A stretch of DNA of 64,000 bases. Source: Symsagittifera roscoffensis (lineage: Eukaryota; Xenacoelomorpha; Acoela; Convolutidae). Below the pieces are notes generated by a model. That model was given only the letters and a program-made list of their open reading frames with translations, made no database searches and had not been told where the DNA came from. This document shows, piece by piece, positions 1 through 8,554 of the stretch. Numbering within the stretch: position 1 is the first letter of the stretch; the number at the start of each line of letters is the position of its first letter. The stretch is taken from NCBI RefSeq assembly GCF_963678635.1, contig NC_087063.1:73121617-73185616 (forward strand). Direction: 5' to 3'. A program made the translations under genes and the position numbers.

Positions 1-655
1 ACATAGTCACCAACAAAAAATTTTGGTTTCTGTACCAACTTCGATGAACTGTTTGCAATTAATGAAACTAAAGCAGGTACATGTTTTTTTGTGACCTTGT
101 TTGGAGCCAATTTCATTACTCTAATAACGCGTGAGTTAATCGTTTGATCAAAACTTTGTAATTTTTCAATATAACTGTAAGTCCATTCAAACTCCAAGTA
201 TTTGTACATAATACTTTTCAGCGATCGAATGTTTCTTTCGGCAAACGCCGATTTTTTTTCACTGTGAGTATTGTATTTGATGATTTCTCGTTTAGTACAA
301 AACTTTTCGAACTCTCCTTTAAACTCGGTGCCTTTGTCAACCCAAACTTTTTTTGGTTGTTTTGTTTTGATTTTTTTTTGAAAGCTTCGGTTGTTTCCTT
401 AGCATATTTGGTCTTCAGGGGTTCCACTCGTAAGTAGCGAGAGAGAGAATCGACAGCAACTAACAAATACCGTACCCCTCGGTTATATTTAGCCAATTTA
501 TCAACATAAGCCAAGTCAAGAGACCAAATTTCGTTGATATCGTTAACAATCACTTTTAGCCGAGGATATGTTTTACGAAACAATCCATACTTTGTATGTG
601 ATGATTGAGATCTCAGAAATTTTTTTAACTTTTTTTGGTGAGAGTTGACTAGCAT
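1..655 (-). pseudogene. Polinton integrase (rve fold), 3' end cut by window, one frameshift
   Basis: A DDE-type integrase that would insert the element into host DNA. The ATG is at 653-655. The first 50 residues look like a basic linker. The core starts at I-W-S-L-D-L-A-Y-V-D, where the first Asp is the first catalytic residue, followed by Y-L-L-V-A-V-D-S-L-S-R-Y. The frame breaks in a run of nine T on the plus strand at 371-379. In the neighbouring frame the core continues with V-D-K-G-T-E-F (second Asp) and, 32 residues later, F-A-E-R-N-I-R-S-L-K (catalytic Glu), and stays open to base 1. The spacing fits Polinton integrases. A break in a homopolymer could also be an assembly error. Any C-terminal chromodomain would lie outside the window. 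Confidence 0.85.
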
Positions 656-723
656 TTGTTAAATTTTTAACGCTACCAAATGCAGCTGGACCTTTCGTTT
701 AGAGTAATTTGAGTTTCTTTTCT

Positions 724-1038
724 TCACTGATAGTAGAGTTTCCATTCTTTTGTTGACGTCGTCGCAAACGATTCTTTACTGCTTTCATAGTTTTTATCAT
801 CGTCGTCATCGTCGTCGTTGGTGGTGGGGAAAAATTCTTTTTTCTGGGTTTTTCTTTTGTCGGATTGCTTGGTTTTGGGTTTGAGAGTTGTCGATCGAGT
901 CTTCGAAGAGGAGGATTTTGATCTCTTCGAGTACTCAGTTGTCGGGTTGTCGTCGGAGACGAAGGAGGAAGAAGTTGAGGGCTTAGCTGCTTCGCTCTTA
1001 AGCGAGCGGAGAATCTGTTTGGCATAAGTGTTGGACAC
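724..1038 (-). CDS. Ser/Lys-rich small basic protein of unknown function
   Basis: An open frame of 104 codons between the integrase and the next Polinton gene, on the same strand. It is dominated by Ser, Lys, Thr and Arg with one run of seven Asp, and has no recognisable domain. Small basic low-complexity proteins are common in Polintons and related viruses and are often guessed to bind DNA; that role is only inferred here. The overlapping frame 699-1025 is Pro/Thr/Arg-rich and is probably the shadow. The start was taken as the ATG at 1036-1038. Confidence 0.4.
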   Translation of the reverse strand: MSNTYAKQILRSLKSEAAKPSTSSSFVSDDNPTTEYSKRSKSSSSKTRSTTLKPKTKQSDKRKTQKKEFFPTTNDDDDDDDKNYESSKESFATTSTKEWKLYYQ

Positions 1039-1055
1039 TAAGCTAGGATCAAGAT

Positions 1056-1647
1056 TCAGTTAACACCCTCAAGTTTTTTTGTGTTTTGCTGTGTATCGTA
1101 CAAAAAAGATTCAATTTTAACGAGTATTGGTTTTCCTTGAATTAAAACATATCCGTCAACGTCTAAAGTTAAGGATTCAACTTTGAACAACTGCTTTAGC
1201 ACGATGTTTGCCCTTTCCAATTTATTAGCTTCCAATAGCTCTTGAATGGATTCCATAACCTTTCGAAACACTTCAGCGGTTTTTCCATTACTTTTTTCAT
1301 CGTTTTTTTCTGTTCTCTTTGAGCTTGTCTGCTGCAGTGAATTGTATGATTCAAAATTTTTTTCTGCTTCATCATCACCATCATCACTGAAATTAGTAAG
1401 TGCAGATCAATTTCTTTTTCGAAGATTTGGTACTACATTATTAGGGGTTAAAGGAATAGGAGATGTTGGGTTTAATGGTGGTGGAGAGTCACGGCTGATT
1501 ATTTCGTTCTCGAAATCGTTGTATGTAATTGAGTTGAGATGATTTGTCGTTAATTAATGGATTATGAAGGATTTGAGATTGTGGTGCAGTTTTTTCATCT
1601 GGAGCATATGTTTTTCGAGGAATGAGGATGAATTCTTCAGCATACAT
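1056..1647 (-). pseudogene. Conserved small Polinton-type protein, broken
   Basis: The ATG at 1645-1647 lies 10 bp after the ATPase stop. The N-terminus contains E-F-I-L-I-P-R-K-T-Y followed by a stretch ending S-Q-L-N-Y-I-Q-R. This 'F-x-L-I-P ... LQR' pattern is, from general knowledge, typical of a small protein recurring in Polintons and adintovirus-like elements whose role is not settled. The frame stops near 1,493 and the homologous reading continues in another frame. A TGA interrupts that frame near 1,410, after which it stays open through an Asp/Glu-rich stretch and L-L-E-A-N-K-L-E to the end at 1056 (T-K-K-L-E-G-V-N). The C-terminal 71 codons alone (1056-1271) are intact. One frameshift plus one stop suggest a pseudogene. 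Confidence 0.5.
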
Positions 1648-1657
1648 GCCTGAGGTT

Positions 1658-2585
1658 CTAGTTTTTCAGGTAAATGTAACACGATTCTCCGATTGATTTA
1701 ACCATTGAAATATTGTTTGCCAAAACGTTTCGTTTTTCTCGGATACTAAACTTAGGGTCAACAATTTTTCCAAATGGTATTTTCTTACTCTCGATGAAAC
1801 TTTTGTTAGCTGGAACATGTCCCAGAAAAACATTCACAAAACAATCGCACAGAAATCTAATAAAATTTGAATCAGCTCCTGTCAAAATTGATCTACAATG
1901 GCGACTATTGAGCATTTGTTTCAATATACATAATTCTTTCTCTTGAGATGTGATAACTGCTTTTGAGGATGGTATATAGAAAATGGTTGGTGATGGTGGA
2001 ACTATGTTTGACGAATAACGAAGACATTCTGAAGTTTTGGGATCCAAGTCTATCAACAGATGACCGAATTCTTCTTTCGTTGCCAACTGATACGCATGAC
2101 GGAGGAATTTTGCATTATTCAACTGTCTGCCTAAATAATCAATTTGTTGAATGTCTCGAGGTGATTTGAACAAAATTAAGTGAGTTGTATTCAAATCTAT
2201 TGTACGTGATTGCTTACTTTGCTGAAATAAATTGTGCTTGACATAAATAACATGAACATTTTTATGTCGGCCTGTTGTAGCTAATTTAACAAAATCTTTT
2301 TCATTAAAAATTTCTTCACAGGTATCATCAAAGACAATCATACAATCCCGTAAGTTATTAACAATTTCAAAGCTGGACAATTTTATAAATTCAAAATCAA
2401 ATTTGTTGTGAGAAACAAAGGAACGGTATTTGGGTTGATCGTGAAGATAAAAATAAAATATCTTGTTATATGATGGATAGAATGTATCTTTGAGAAATTT
2501 GAAAAGTTAAATCAGTTTTGCCAGATCCCGAGGGACCTGAAACGGACATTAACAGACGATCTTTTGTTGAAATGATCTTATTCAT
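1658..2585 (-). pseudogene. Polinton packaging ATPase (FtsK/HerA, A32-like), one frameshift
   Basis: An ATPase of the family that pumps DNA into capsids in related viruses. The ATG is at 2583-2585. Walker A is G-P-S-G-S-G-K-T at residues 17-24. About one base is out of place near 2,505-2,512, and the rest of the protein lies in the next frame, open to the TAG at 1658. Walker B is seen as C-M-I-V-F-D-D. It is followed by the family-typical H-V-I-Y-V-K-H-N-L-F and D-L-N-T-T-H-L-I-L-F-K-S-P-R-D motifs (the latter a sensor region) and by G-H-L-L-I-D-L near the C-terminus. Length (about 300 residues) and position next to the integrase fit Polintons. The identification is firm; activity of this copy is doubtful because of the break just after Walker A. 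Confidence 0.87.
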
Positions 2586-2684
2586 TATTATAACTTGGGA
2601 TTGGGTAACACGTAACCAACTGTACTGGATCAACTGTACATGTAACCATTCTGTATTGAAAGCCAAATGGCAGTCTCGTCACAA

Positions 2685-3186
2685 CTAAGATTGTAAAAAG
2701 ACAATTTTGAAATAGATAAAGAGAGCAAAAATGAAAATGAAACAGACTTGTGTGAAAACGACAACTTCTGAAGACGGAAGAGAAACAGAATTACAAAAAT
2801 TCCAAGATCCTTTTTCGTGAGATAAAGACTGTTTGGCACCACCAATGTCTACAAAGTCGCAATCATTGTTCTCAACAGTGGTGGTTTCTTCAATTTCCAT
2901 GTTTACTGGAAGACTTTTTTTGCTTATTTGTATCAAGGTTGATAGTTACAACTGCATACCAATCGCCTTTTTTTCTCTCTGATCTATTGCCGTTTGGTTT
3001 GTATTTTATTATATATCTTGCTATGTTTTTGTCTGTCAGAAGTATCCGAACAATTTTTTCTACGTTTCCGGTACTGATTTCGTCTAATAACTCTTTTGGT
3101 AAATTCTCACCTGTTAAACTCACATTTTGTGTGTTTTCTTTTGGCAAAAATATTTTTTTGAAATTTTGAATTTTCAAACACGACAT
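2685..3186 (-). pseudogene. Small Polinton protein, paralogue of the gene at 3375-3584, frameshifted
   Basis: Starts at the ATG 3184-3186 (M-S-C-L-K-I-Q-N-F). Residues 28-50 contain L-P-K-E-L-L-D-E-I-S-T-G-N-V-E-K-I, which resembles L-P-T-E-L-N-E-L-V-K-T-D-N-V-E-E-I in the neighbouring gene at 3375-3584. After N-L-D-T-N-K-Q-K-K the sensible reading seems to move to the frame containing V-N-M-E-I-E-E-T-T-T-V, near 2,920. That second half is acidic and then hydrophobic (a possible membrane segment around 2,700-2,760). No function is recognised. The gene lies between the ATPase and the 3375-3825 cluster on the same strand. Confidence 0.4.
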
Positions 3187-3374
3187 GTTAGCAACTAGTA
3201 ATCACACAAGATCAAAAGAAAATGAAGAGAATCAATAAATATATTTATTATGATTCACAAAACTTGGTATATATATGTGATTTGTCATTTCGGTTCAACA
3301 GGCAAATCAACTCCTCGTTCAATGAAGAAAAACTCATATTTTGTGAATTTGTCATGGTTACAATTAGATTTGAA

Positions 3375-3584
3375 CTATACAACAAAATGAGCAGCAACTC
3401 TGATAGTGGCTTGAACTAAATGTATTTCCTCAACATTATCAGTTTTGACTAATTCGTTCAGTTCAGTTGGAAGCTGATGGTCATGCAAATGGATTTGTTT
3501 TCTCTCTCCCAGCTGAGGTTGCAGCCCTTCCAGGTTGAGATTGAATAACTGAATTGACTGGCGAAATTCCTGAAGTCTGGACAT
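3375..3584 (-). CDS. Small Polinton protein (70 aa), paralogue of 2685-3186
   Basis: The start was taken at the ATG 3582-3584 (M-S-R-L-Q-E-F), by analogy with M-S-C-L-K-I-Q in the neighbouring gene. An upstream extension in frame to 3665 exists but overlaps the gene at 3481-3825. The middle, L-P-T-E-L-N-E-L-V-K-T-D-N-V-E-E-I, matches the neighbour, suggesting a local duplication. No catalytic motif is visible. The frame ends at 3375 with a hydrophobic A-A-H-F-V-V. Function unknown. Confidence 0.4.
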   Translation of the reverse strand: MSRLQEFRQSIQLFNLNLEGLQPQLGERKQIHLHDHQLPTELNELVKTDNVEEIHLVQATIRVAAHFVV

Positions 3585-3825
3585 TGTACAGGTGAAAGTA
3601 GTCAAGAACTGTAAACAATTTCCGTAAATTGTCGATTTCGATATCGTTCGGTGTAATTTGTTCAAGTTTTTGTAGGAGAGGTTTTCCTCGACAATCTAAT
3701 ATGCCTGTCCGCGTAAGAGTAACTTTAATTCTTGGTTTTAAATTGTTTTCAGGACTCTGATTAGTCATTGAAGCGTAAACCACCAAATTTGGAGATAAGG
3801 TTGTTTGCATCATTGGACAGTTCAT
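3481..3825 (-). CDS. Hypothetical Polinton protein (114 aa), overlaps both neighbours
   Basis: Starts at M-N-C-P-M-M-Q and overlaps the end of the upstream gene (3761-4357) by 65 bp and the start of the 3375-3584 gene in another frame. The middle part, K-V-T-L-T-R-T-G-I-L-D-C-R-G-K-P-L, then I-E-I-D-N-L-R-K-L-F, has the feel of a real folded protein. The last 35 residues, which overlap the next gene, are low complexity and may be out of frame. Possibly this and 3375-3584 were once one reading frame broken by an indel near 3,580. No function can be named. Confidence 0.38.
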   Translation of the reverse strand: MNCPMMQTTLSPNLVVYASMTNQSPENNLKPRIKVTLTRTGILDCRGKPLLQKLEQITPNDIEIDNLRKLFTVLDYFHLYNVQTSGISPVNSVIQSQPGRAATSAGREKTNPFA

Positions 3826-4357
3826 TTTGTAACCAATCGAAAAAAACTTTGGATTTTCTACGGGTACAATGCTTTAATAATTGATGTGAGGGAAGTAAAT
3901 GAGAATGTCGTTTGCAAATATGTTTTTCTTGACCCAATAACTGTTCAATCTTTGGGCAGCCAAAATCTTCCAAATTTGTCACGGGTAATTTCAAGTATTC
4001 AGCTAATAAAACAGATTTTTGTGTACCTTTAGCAAAAAAATGGGAATTTGGGTTCCTCAAACGAATGCTGTCAAAAATTTGATCCAAGTATGAGTAAGGG
4101 TATTCACTTTCGTCCCAACGAAGCCCGTGTAAGATTTTAGATACCCAATTGTACGCTTTTTTCTCTTCTTTTGATAAATTGTTGAATTGGACTGGTGGCA
4201 GAAAATGAATTGTATCAATTGTATTAGCAGAGCAAACCGAAAGTTCCTTTATGATCAAAGGTTTCTTGCCACATTTAAATCCTTCAATATCTAAAATAAT
4301 GAGATGGTTGAAAAACACTTTTTTAGTTTTCTTTCTTTGAGTTAACATGACTTTCAC
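3761..4357 (-). CDS. Protein with D-I-E-G-F motif, possible RNase H-fold exonuclease-like
   Basis: An intact frame of 198 codons. L-I-I-L-D-I-E-G-F at residues 20-27 resembles the D-x-E entry motif of DEDD exonucleases. A Trp/Glu-rich middle follows, then F-F-A-K-G-T-Q-K at 107-114, C-P-K-I-E-Q-L near 134 and a Cys/His cluster C-K-R-H-S-H near 148. I associate this layout ('D-x-x-G-F ... V/F-K-G-x-x-K ... C-x-x-H') with an uncharacterised family repeatedly found in arthropod genomes and Polinton-like elements. Nuclease activity is only inferred. The gene lies in the leftward cluster and overlaps the next gene by 65 bp. Confidence 0.5.
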   Translation of the reverse strand: MKVMLTQRKKTKKVFFNHLIILDIEGFKCGKKPLIIKELSVCSANTIDTIHFLPPVQFNNLSKEEKKAYNWVSKILHGLRWDESEYPYSYLDQIFDSIRLRNPNSHFFAKGTQKSVLLAEYLKLPVTNLEDFGCPKIEQLLGQEKHICKRHSHLLPSHQLLKHCTRRKSKVFFDWLQNELSNDANNLISKFGGLRFND

Positions 4358-4397
4358 TCAACATTCCAACAAACGAAATAATTTTGGTTTGAATGCT

Positions 4398-4736
4398 TTA
4401 AGAAACAAGCAAAACGCAATACCTGTCACGTGACCCAGGTAAGGTATGAATTTTTTCTTGCAAATATCCCGCTGCGTCATGCAATATAGCATGTATTCTA
4501 AGAAATTTGAAATGTTTCAAGTGTTTGTCGAGCGACGAATTGTCTATTCCAATTAAACCACCATATGGTCTGTTTTTCAAAACAAAATCCAAATTAATAT
4601 CAGCATCCAAATACAAACAAGTGGCTAAGAAATACTGAAATCTGACTGATTTGTCTGGATATTGTGATTTTAAGTCTATAAAAATTTCGTGAATGAGTTT
4701 TAAATCGAAAGTTGAAATCATGTTTACTGAACTCAA
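4398..4736 (-). CDS. Hypothetical protein (112 aa)
   Basis: An open frame in the leftward Polinton cluster starting M-S-S-V-N-M-I-S-T-F-D. It is rich in hydrophobic and helical stretches (L-I-H-E-I-F-I-D-L-K, F-Q-Y-F-L-A-T-C-L-Y-L-D, F-L-R-I-H-A-I-L-H-D-A-A-G-Y). No known domain is recognised. It is separated by 40 bp from the next gene and 32 bp from the previous one, the spacing of the rest of the cluster. An alternative start is the internal Met at codon 6. Confidence 0.4.
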   Translation of the reverse strand: MSSVNMISTFDLKLIHEIFIDLKSQYPDKSVRFQYFLATCLYLDADINLDFVLKNRPYGGLIGIDNSSLDKHLKHFKFLRIHAILHDAAGYLQEKIHTLPGSRDRYCVLLVS

Positions 4737-4768
4737 TATAATAAAAAGTGAATAATTAAAAGTATCAA

Positions 4769-5131
4769 TTAAAACTTAACTTTCTCTTCAACAATAAATT
4801 TCACAAATAGCACTTCAGTATCTACATCAAGTTTTCCGTATCCACTTGTCAAAATATCCATTATTTTGCTAAAATCGGCAGAATGGGGTCCATTAATTAA
4901 ACTTTCAAATCTTTTCAAAGTTTCTGTATTCATCTCATCTGTTTGAACATGTCTGCTTTCTGCATGTTTCTTTGAAACTGAAGTCGAAATTCTTACGGAT
5001 TTGTTTGACGTCGACGATGCAGCAGGCGTAACTGTATTATCAATTCGTTTCTGTCCCCCAACGGCCGGAGATTTCTTGCAAACGTTTTGATTTGGTGAAG
5101 TTTGTTTGCTAGATGATGTTGCAGAAAGCAA
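4769..5131 (-). CDS. Ser/Thr/Lys-rich frame, in phase with the upstream gene behind a single TAA
   Basis: 120 codons with no ATG near its upstream edge; the first plausible start is TTG at 5129-5131. It is in the same reading frame as the 5141-5557 gene and separated from it only by the TAA at 5141-5143. The two may therefore have been one protein of about 260 residues, or the second half may be read by stop read-through. The N-terminal half is low complexity (Ser, Thr, Lys, Asn). The C-terminal half (T-L-K-R-F-E-S-L-I onwards) looks folded. Function unknown. Confidence 0.35.
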   Translation of the reverse strand: MLSATSSSKQTSPNQNVCKKSPAVGGQKRIDNTVTPAASSTSNKSVRISTSVSKKHAESRHVQTDEMNTETLKRFESLINGPHSADFSKIMDILTSGYGKLDVDTEVLFVKFIVEEKVKF

Positions 5132-5140
5132 TAAATTGGG

Positions 5141-5557
5141 TTAACGTTTTTTGATTGCAGTGAAATCTAACAAATCGAGATTGGCTGCAACAGTTTGTGC
5201 TGAATAAGTGAGAGCTAGTTTAAGCTTGTCAAATAACTCACCGTTTCCTTTGACATCTTTAGCAGGAGAAACTAAGTATTTGAAGCAAGTGAAAATACAA
5301 GGAACACTGAAACATTTTTGGGAAGGAAAAAATTGGTTTAATTGTTCCTCTGAATCTACTTGAATCAATATATGGTAATGAATTTTTTTTTCATTCTCGA
5401 CTGAAAAAGGGCAATATTCAGATTTGAAGTGGCTTCCAAAAGCATAATTTTTAAAAGTAGATAAATTAGGAACTTTTTCAGTGATAACAAATTTGAAATT
5501 TGGTTGAAATTTTTTGAAATAATCAGGTAACACAACTTCGAACATAGCTTCTGCCAT
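5141..5557 (-). CDS. Small protein with an H-Y-H motif, possible HUH/Rep-like fold
   Basis: 138 codons from the ATG at 5555-5557. The start M-A-E-A-M-F-E-V-V-L is followed by F-K-F-V-I-T-E-K-V at 21-29, then I-H-Y-H-I-L-I-Q at 59-66 on what would be a beta strand, and F-K-Y-L-V-S-P-A-K-D at 92-101. A hydrophobic-H-x-H-hydrophobic strand followed by a Y-x-x-x-x-x-K segment is the arrangement of HUH rolling-circle replication endonucleases. The match is only motif-level, and Polintons normally replicate by protein priming, so a Rep-like activity would be unexpected. The frame ends at a TAA, with more open frame behind it (4769-5131). Confidence 0.42.
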   Translation of the reverse strand: MAEAMFEVVLPDYFKKFQPNFKFVITEKVPNLSTFKNYAFGSHFKSEYCPFSVENEKKIHYHILIQVDSEEQLNQFFPSQKCFSVPCIFTCFKYLVSPAKDVKGNGELFDKLKLALTYSAQTVAANLDLLDFTAIKKR

Positions 5558-5571
5558 TTTTTAAAGGAAAA

Positions 5572-5943
5572 TTAATTCGAGTCGTGCTTGAAATCGTTTG
5601 TGTTTGAGGAAAAATGAGATTTTCTGGCTCGTTTACAGTTAGATTGTGGTTTGTCTTTGTTTTCAACTGTATTAGAAAATTCACTTGTTTGCGCTCGGAT
5701 TGACTTTCCCGACTTTAGTAATTTTGAAAATTCTTCGCTGCTTAAGGAAAGTCTTTGTACACATTCAAATTCAGCGCCTTCAGTTGCTTTTTTGAAAACT
5801 TTCAGGATTACATAAGTTCCAGTTTGGTCATATGTTTTCAATGTAGCACGCACTAGTCTTTTACTGTTTTCCGAAATATCGAAATAGCAATCGCCAAAAT
5901 CTTTATCTGCATTTCCTGTGGTGCTTGTTTTGCTTTTATTCAT
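5572..5943 (-). CDS. PC4/p15-like single-stranded DNA-binding protein candidate
   Basis: 123 codons from the ATG at 5941-5943, the first gene of the leftward cluster. Residues 20-80 read as Y-F-D-I-S-E-N-S-K-R-L-V-R-A-T, then Y-V-I-L-K-V-F-K-K, then Q-R-L-S-L-S-S-E-E-F-S-K-L. This beta-strand order, ending in 'x-L-S-L-x-x-x-x-F/W', resembles the DNA-binding domain of transcriptional coactivator PC4. The C-terminal third is basic and low complexity. In a Polinton such a protein could bind single-stranded DNA during replication or help transcription; that is inference. The resemblance is visual only. Confidence 0.42.
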   Translation of the reverse strand: MNKSKTSTTGNADKDFGDCYFDISENSKRLVRATLKTYDQTGTYVILKVFKKATEGAEFECVQRLSLSSEEFSKLLKSGKSIRAQTSEFSNTVENKDKPQSNCKRARKSHFSSNTNDFKHDSN

Positions 5944-6428
5944 TGTAACGAGTAAATATTCAAAGTAACTTGATTCAAAACTGAATAGAAAGAAATGAAT
6001 GGTTCCGATTGATTGTATATGTCTGCAAAAGAAAGCGTTGTATCTATTTTAATTTATATACACATGTACTTTATATCGCAAAGATATTGGATTGCAATTT
6101 AGTTCAAATGGATAAGTATTTTGTGCATGCAGAACTGATAAGAATGTTAATGGGTGTTAAAGGTCACAATGTTTAAACATTATTTTTTTATTTCAAGCTT
6201 TTTGTTTGAATGCAATTTAGATAAACATAGAATACCACACAAGGTAAAATAAATATTTTACACGCCCTCCCTTATTAAACTGATTAAAAACTACATAGGA
6301 GGTCTTGAAATTTCTAATTTTAGAAGAACCAATCCCTATTTTAATCTCTTGAGGCGTTTTCACAATTCATTTCAGTTTCATTTCTCTCCGCGTTACGTTT
6401 GTCATTTTCTTCCAACTTTTCTTCGAAA
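5944..6428. promoter_or_regulatory. Divergent intergenic region between leftward and rightward Polinton genes
   Basis: 485 bp with no open frame of note. It separates the PC4-like gene (leftward) from the 6429-7064 gene (rightward) and so must hold promoters for both directions. An A/T-rich stretch near 6,050-6,075 (TTTATATACAC) is a reasonable TATA-like element. A second A/T-rich patch is at 6,180-6,260. No specific factor site stands out. Confidence 0.4.
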
Positions 6429-7064
6429 ATGCCTTGTTATTTTATTGCCGGATATTCCAATCACGAAAGAACCATTTTTTATGAAACCGTTCACGGTAAT
6501 TTTGTAGCAATAAATAACGAAGAAAAAAGTTTCAATTCTGATGAGTGGACTTGTACTCATCACGTTATGATTCCCAAAAATTTTTTACATTTATTCAGTA
6601 AACTTTCCTTAAAAAATTCAAAGAAAGACGAAGAACTGAATATAAAGTATTTGAGTTACCTTACAAATTCTGGTAAATATACGGATCCTGACGAGCCTCT
6701 TGCTCTTCAGGTTGATATTTCAACTTTATCAAAACCAGTAAAAAATTTTTTGTATAAATACGATTGTGATGTTACTCCGATGTGTGAAAACCAGTTAGAA
6801 TACTTTGAAGAAATTGAATTTTTTGATTGTTTATTCGGAATGGAACAGATTGAATCACCATCAGTAGTTACCCCGAAAGCTGATCCTTCCCCTGTAGTGT
6901 CACCATGGCTTGACGAACAGGGTTGCTCAACTCCAAAGCGTACCCCTGTGGCTACTGTGAGCAACCACATGGAAAACTTAACCCCTTCTCGCTGTCTAGC
7001 GCCAAAGAAAAAAAGGAAGTTAACAACACTAGAGAAAGCGCAGGAGTATTTGGACCTTATATAA
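6429..7064 (+). CDS. Hypothetical Polinton protein (211 aa) with C-terminal nuclear signal
   Basis: An intact frame from the ATG at 6429-6431 (M-P-C-Y-F-I-A-G-Y). The open frame extends upstream only to a TTG at 6399, so the ATG is preferred. The N-terminal 120 residues look globular and are unrecognised. The middle is acidic with Phe (E-Y-F-E-E-I-E-F-F-D). Residues 145-195 are Pro/Ser/Thr-rich, and P-K-K-K-R-K near the end is a classical nuclear localisation pattern. It is the only rightward gene before the polymerase. An early regulatory role would fit the divergent promoter and the nuclear signal, but this is a guess. Confidence 0.55.
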   Translation: MPCYFIAGYSNHERTIFYETVHGNFVAINNEEKSFNSDEWTCTHHVMIPKNFLHLFSKLSLKNSKKDEELNIKYLSYLTNSGKYTDPDEPLALQVDISTLSKPVKNFLYKYDCDVTPMCENQLEYFEEIEFFDCLFGMEQIESPSVVTPKADPSPVVSPWLDEQGCSTPKRTPVATVSNHMENLTPSRCLAPKKKRKLTTLEKAQEYLDLI

Positions 7065-8480
7065 CTTTGAAACTGAGGTTGAGTTTTATTGATTTTTGTT
7101 TGTATTTATTGTGTATAATAATTTAACTTTAAAATTGAGTTTGAGTTTGTATCTTGTATTTGTTCATTAATTATCACACAATTGGGTTCTGATTAAAAAT
7201 TTATTTCAAAAGCCTTTAAAAATTGAAGTTAAAAAAATCATTTATTTTTAATAAATTGACAATTTTTTTTTCAATTAAAAAAAAAAAAATCCGTAAAATT
7301 TTCATTTTTTCCACAAATAGGATTTAACATATTAACATTGAAGTTCTTATTTACATTAGTGATCTTCAGAAAAAACTGAAAAGCATCCATATATATGCTA
7401 ATTTTTAGAAAACAAGATTAAAAAAATCAATTTCGTTTTTTGAAAAAAGATAATTAACGTCAAAAAAAAAACAGTAAAAAAATAATTTTGGATGAAAATT
7501 TATGTTGTCATATGTTTATTCAAATAGTTATCATACAAATTAAACATAATAAAAAAATAGTATAAAAGATGTTTAAAACCAACTTTTTGATAAAAATAAT
7601 TATTTTTTTAAATGTTTTTTAGTTAAAAATTTGATTTTTTAATTACAAAAAGGAAAAAAAAAGCATTAATTTTTTTCTTTTTCTACAAATTGGAGTTACA
7701 ATTTGATCATTGATACTGTTGTCTCCAAAAATGATCACATTGAAAAAAAATACAAGTATTCATCATCATGCTAAATATTTGAGAAAAATAATAAAAATCA
7801 AACTTTTTAATTGATGACTCATCGTTTTTTTCATTTTTCCGAAAAAATATGATTTTAAACCAGAAGACGCAATTTTTTATTATGAAAGTGCATTGAAGGG
7901 CACGACTAATGAGATTGTGGGAGTAGATGTTTTTTCAATAGTCTTCGAGAAAAACGCTAATCCCCTTAATCCCCCCTAAAACAACAAACTCATTTCTCTT
8001 TACAGAAAAGTATTTTTTCGGACTTTTTTTTCAAATCGAAAGACAATTGAGACAAATTCATGATGACATGGACCGTGCGACCGCTCCGTGATTGACATCA
8101 TTGATAACAATGCGCCTGGAAAGTTAAAAAACTGTCATTTTCCAGTTTTTGCTTTACTTATTCATCATTTCAACTGTTTTTGATACTAATTTTGACATTT
8201 TTATAGGGTTATAGGATATTCTGTACCCAAGACAACTGGGATATTTAGGATCTATCATGTGTTTTGACATGCTCAACTTTTATTCGAAAATTTCATCAAT
8301 TTATAATTTGAATTGATAAAATATAAAATTAAAACTTTTCTCTCTTGGCTCTAAAATCATTTTGGATTAAAATTTAGCCCAAACTTGGTTGGCTTAGTTA
8401 ATTTCCATCGTTTGTAATAATTATTAACGTTTCAAACAACAATTTATCTGTTTCGTCCAATCGAATTTGAGTTTGCCAGT
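7065..8480. other. A+T-rich gene-free stretch
   Basis: About 1.4 kb of homopolymer-rich A/T sequence with no coding signal on either strand, between the 6429-7064 gene and the polymerase promoter region. Many runs of 6-11 A or T occur. No terminal repeat, tRNA or hairpin cluster was noticed. In a complete Polinton this interval would often hold capsid or other genes; nothing of the kind is visible. Confidence 0.6.
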
Positions 8481-8554
8481 TATGGCGGGAAATTCAAATC
8501 TAATTCAAATTTTGGCGGGAACTTTAATTCAAATTCAAAATTACGCGCGCAAAA
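8481..8554 (+). promoter_or_regulatory. Three E2F-like sites upstream of the polymerase gene
   Basis: TATGGCGGGAAA at 8481-8492, TTTGGCGGGAA at 8511-8521 (an exact match to the E2F consensus as I know it) and ACGCGCGCAAAA at 8543-8554 (TTTTGCGCGC on the other strand) lie 130-205 bp before the polymerase ATG in otherwise A+T-rich DNA. E2F sites drive S-phase genes in animals. Their position before a DNA polymerase gene suggests expression tied to host DNA replication; this is inferred from motif and position only. Confidence 0.55.
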
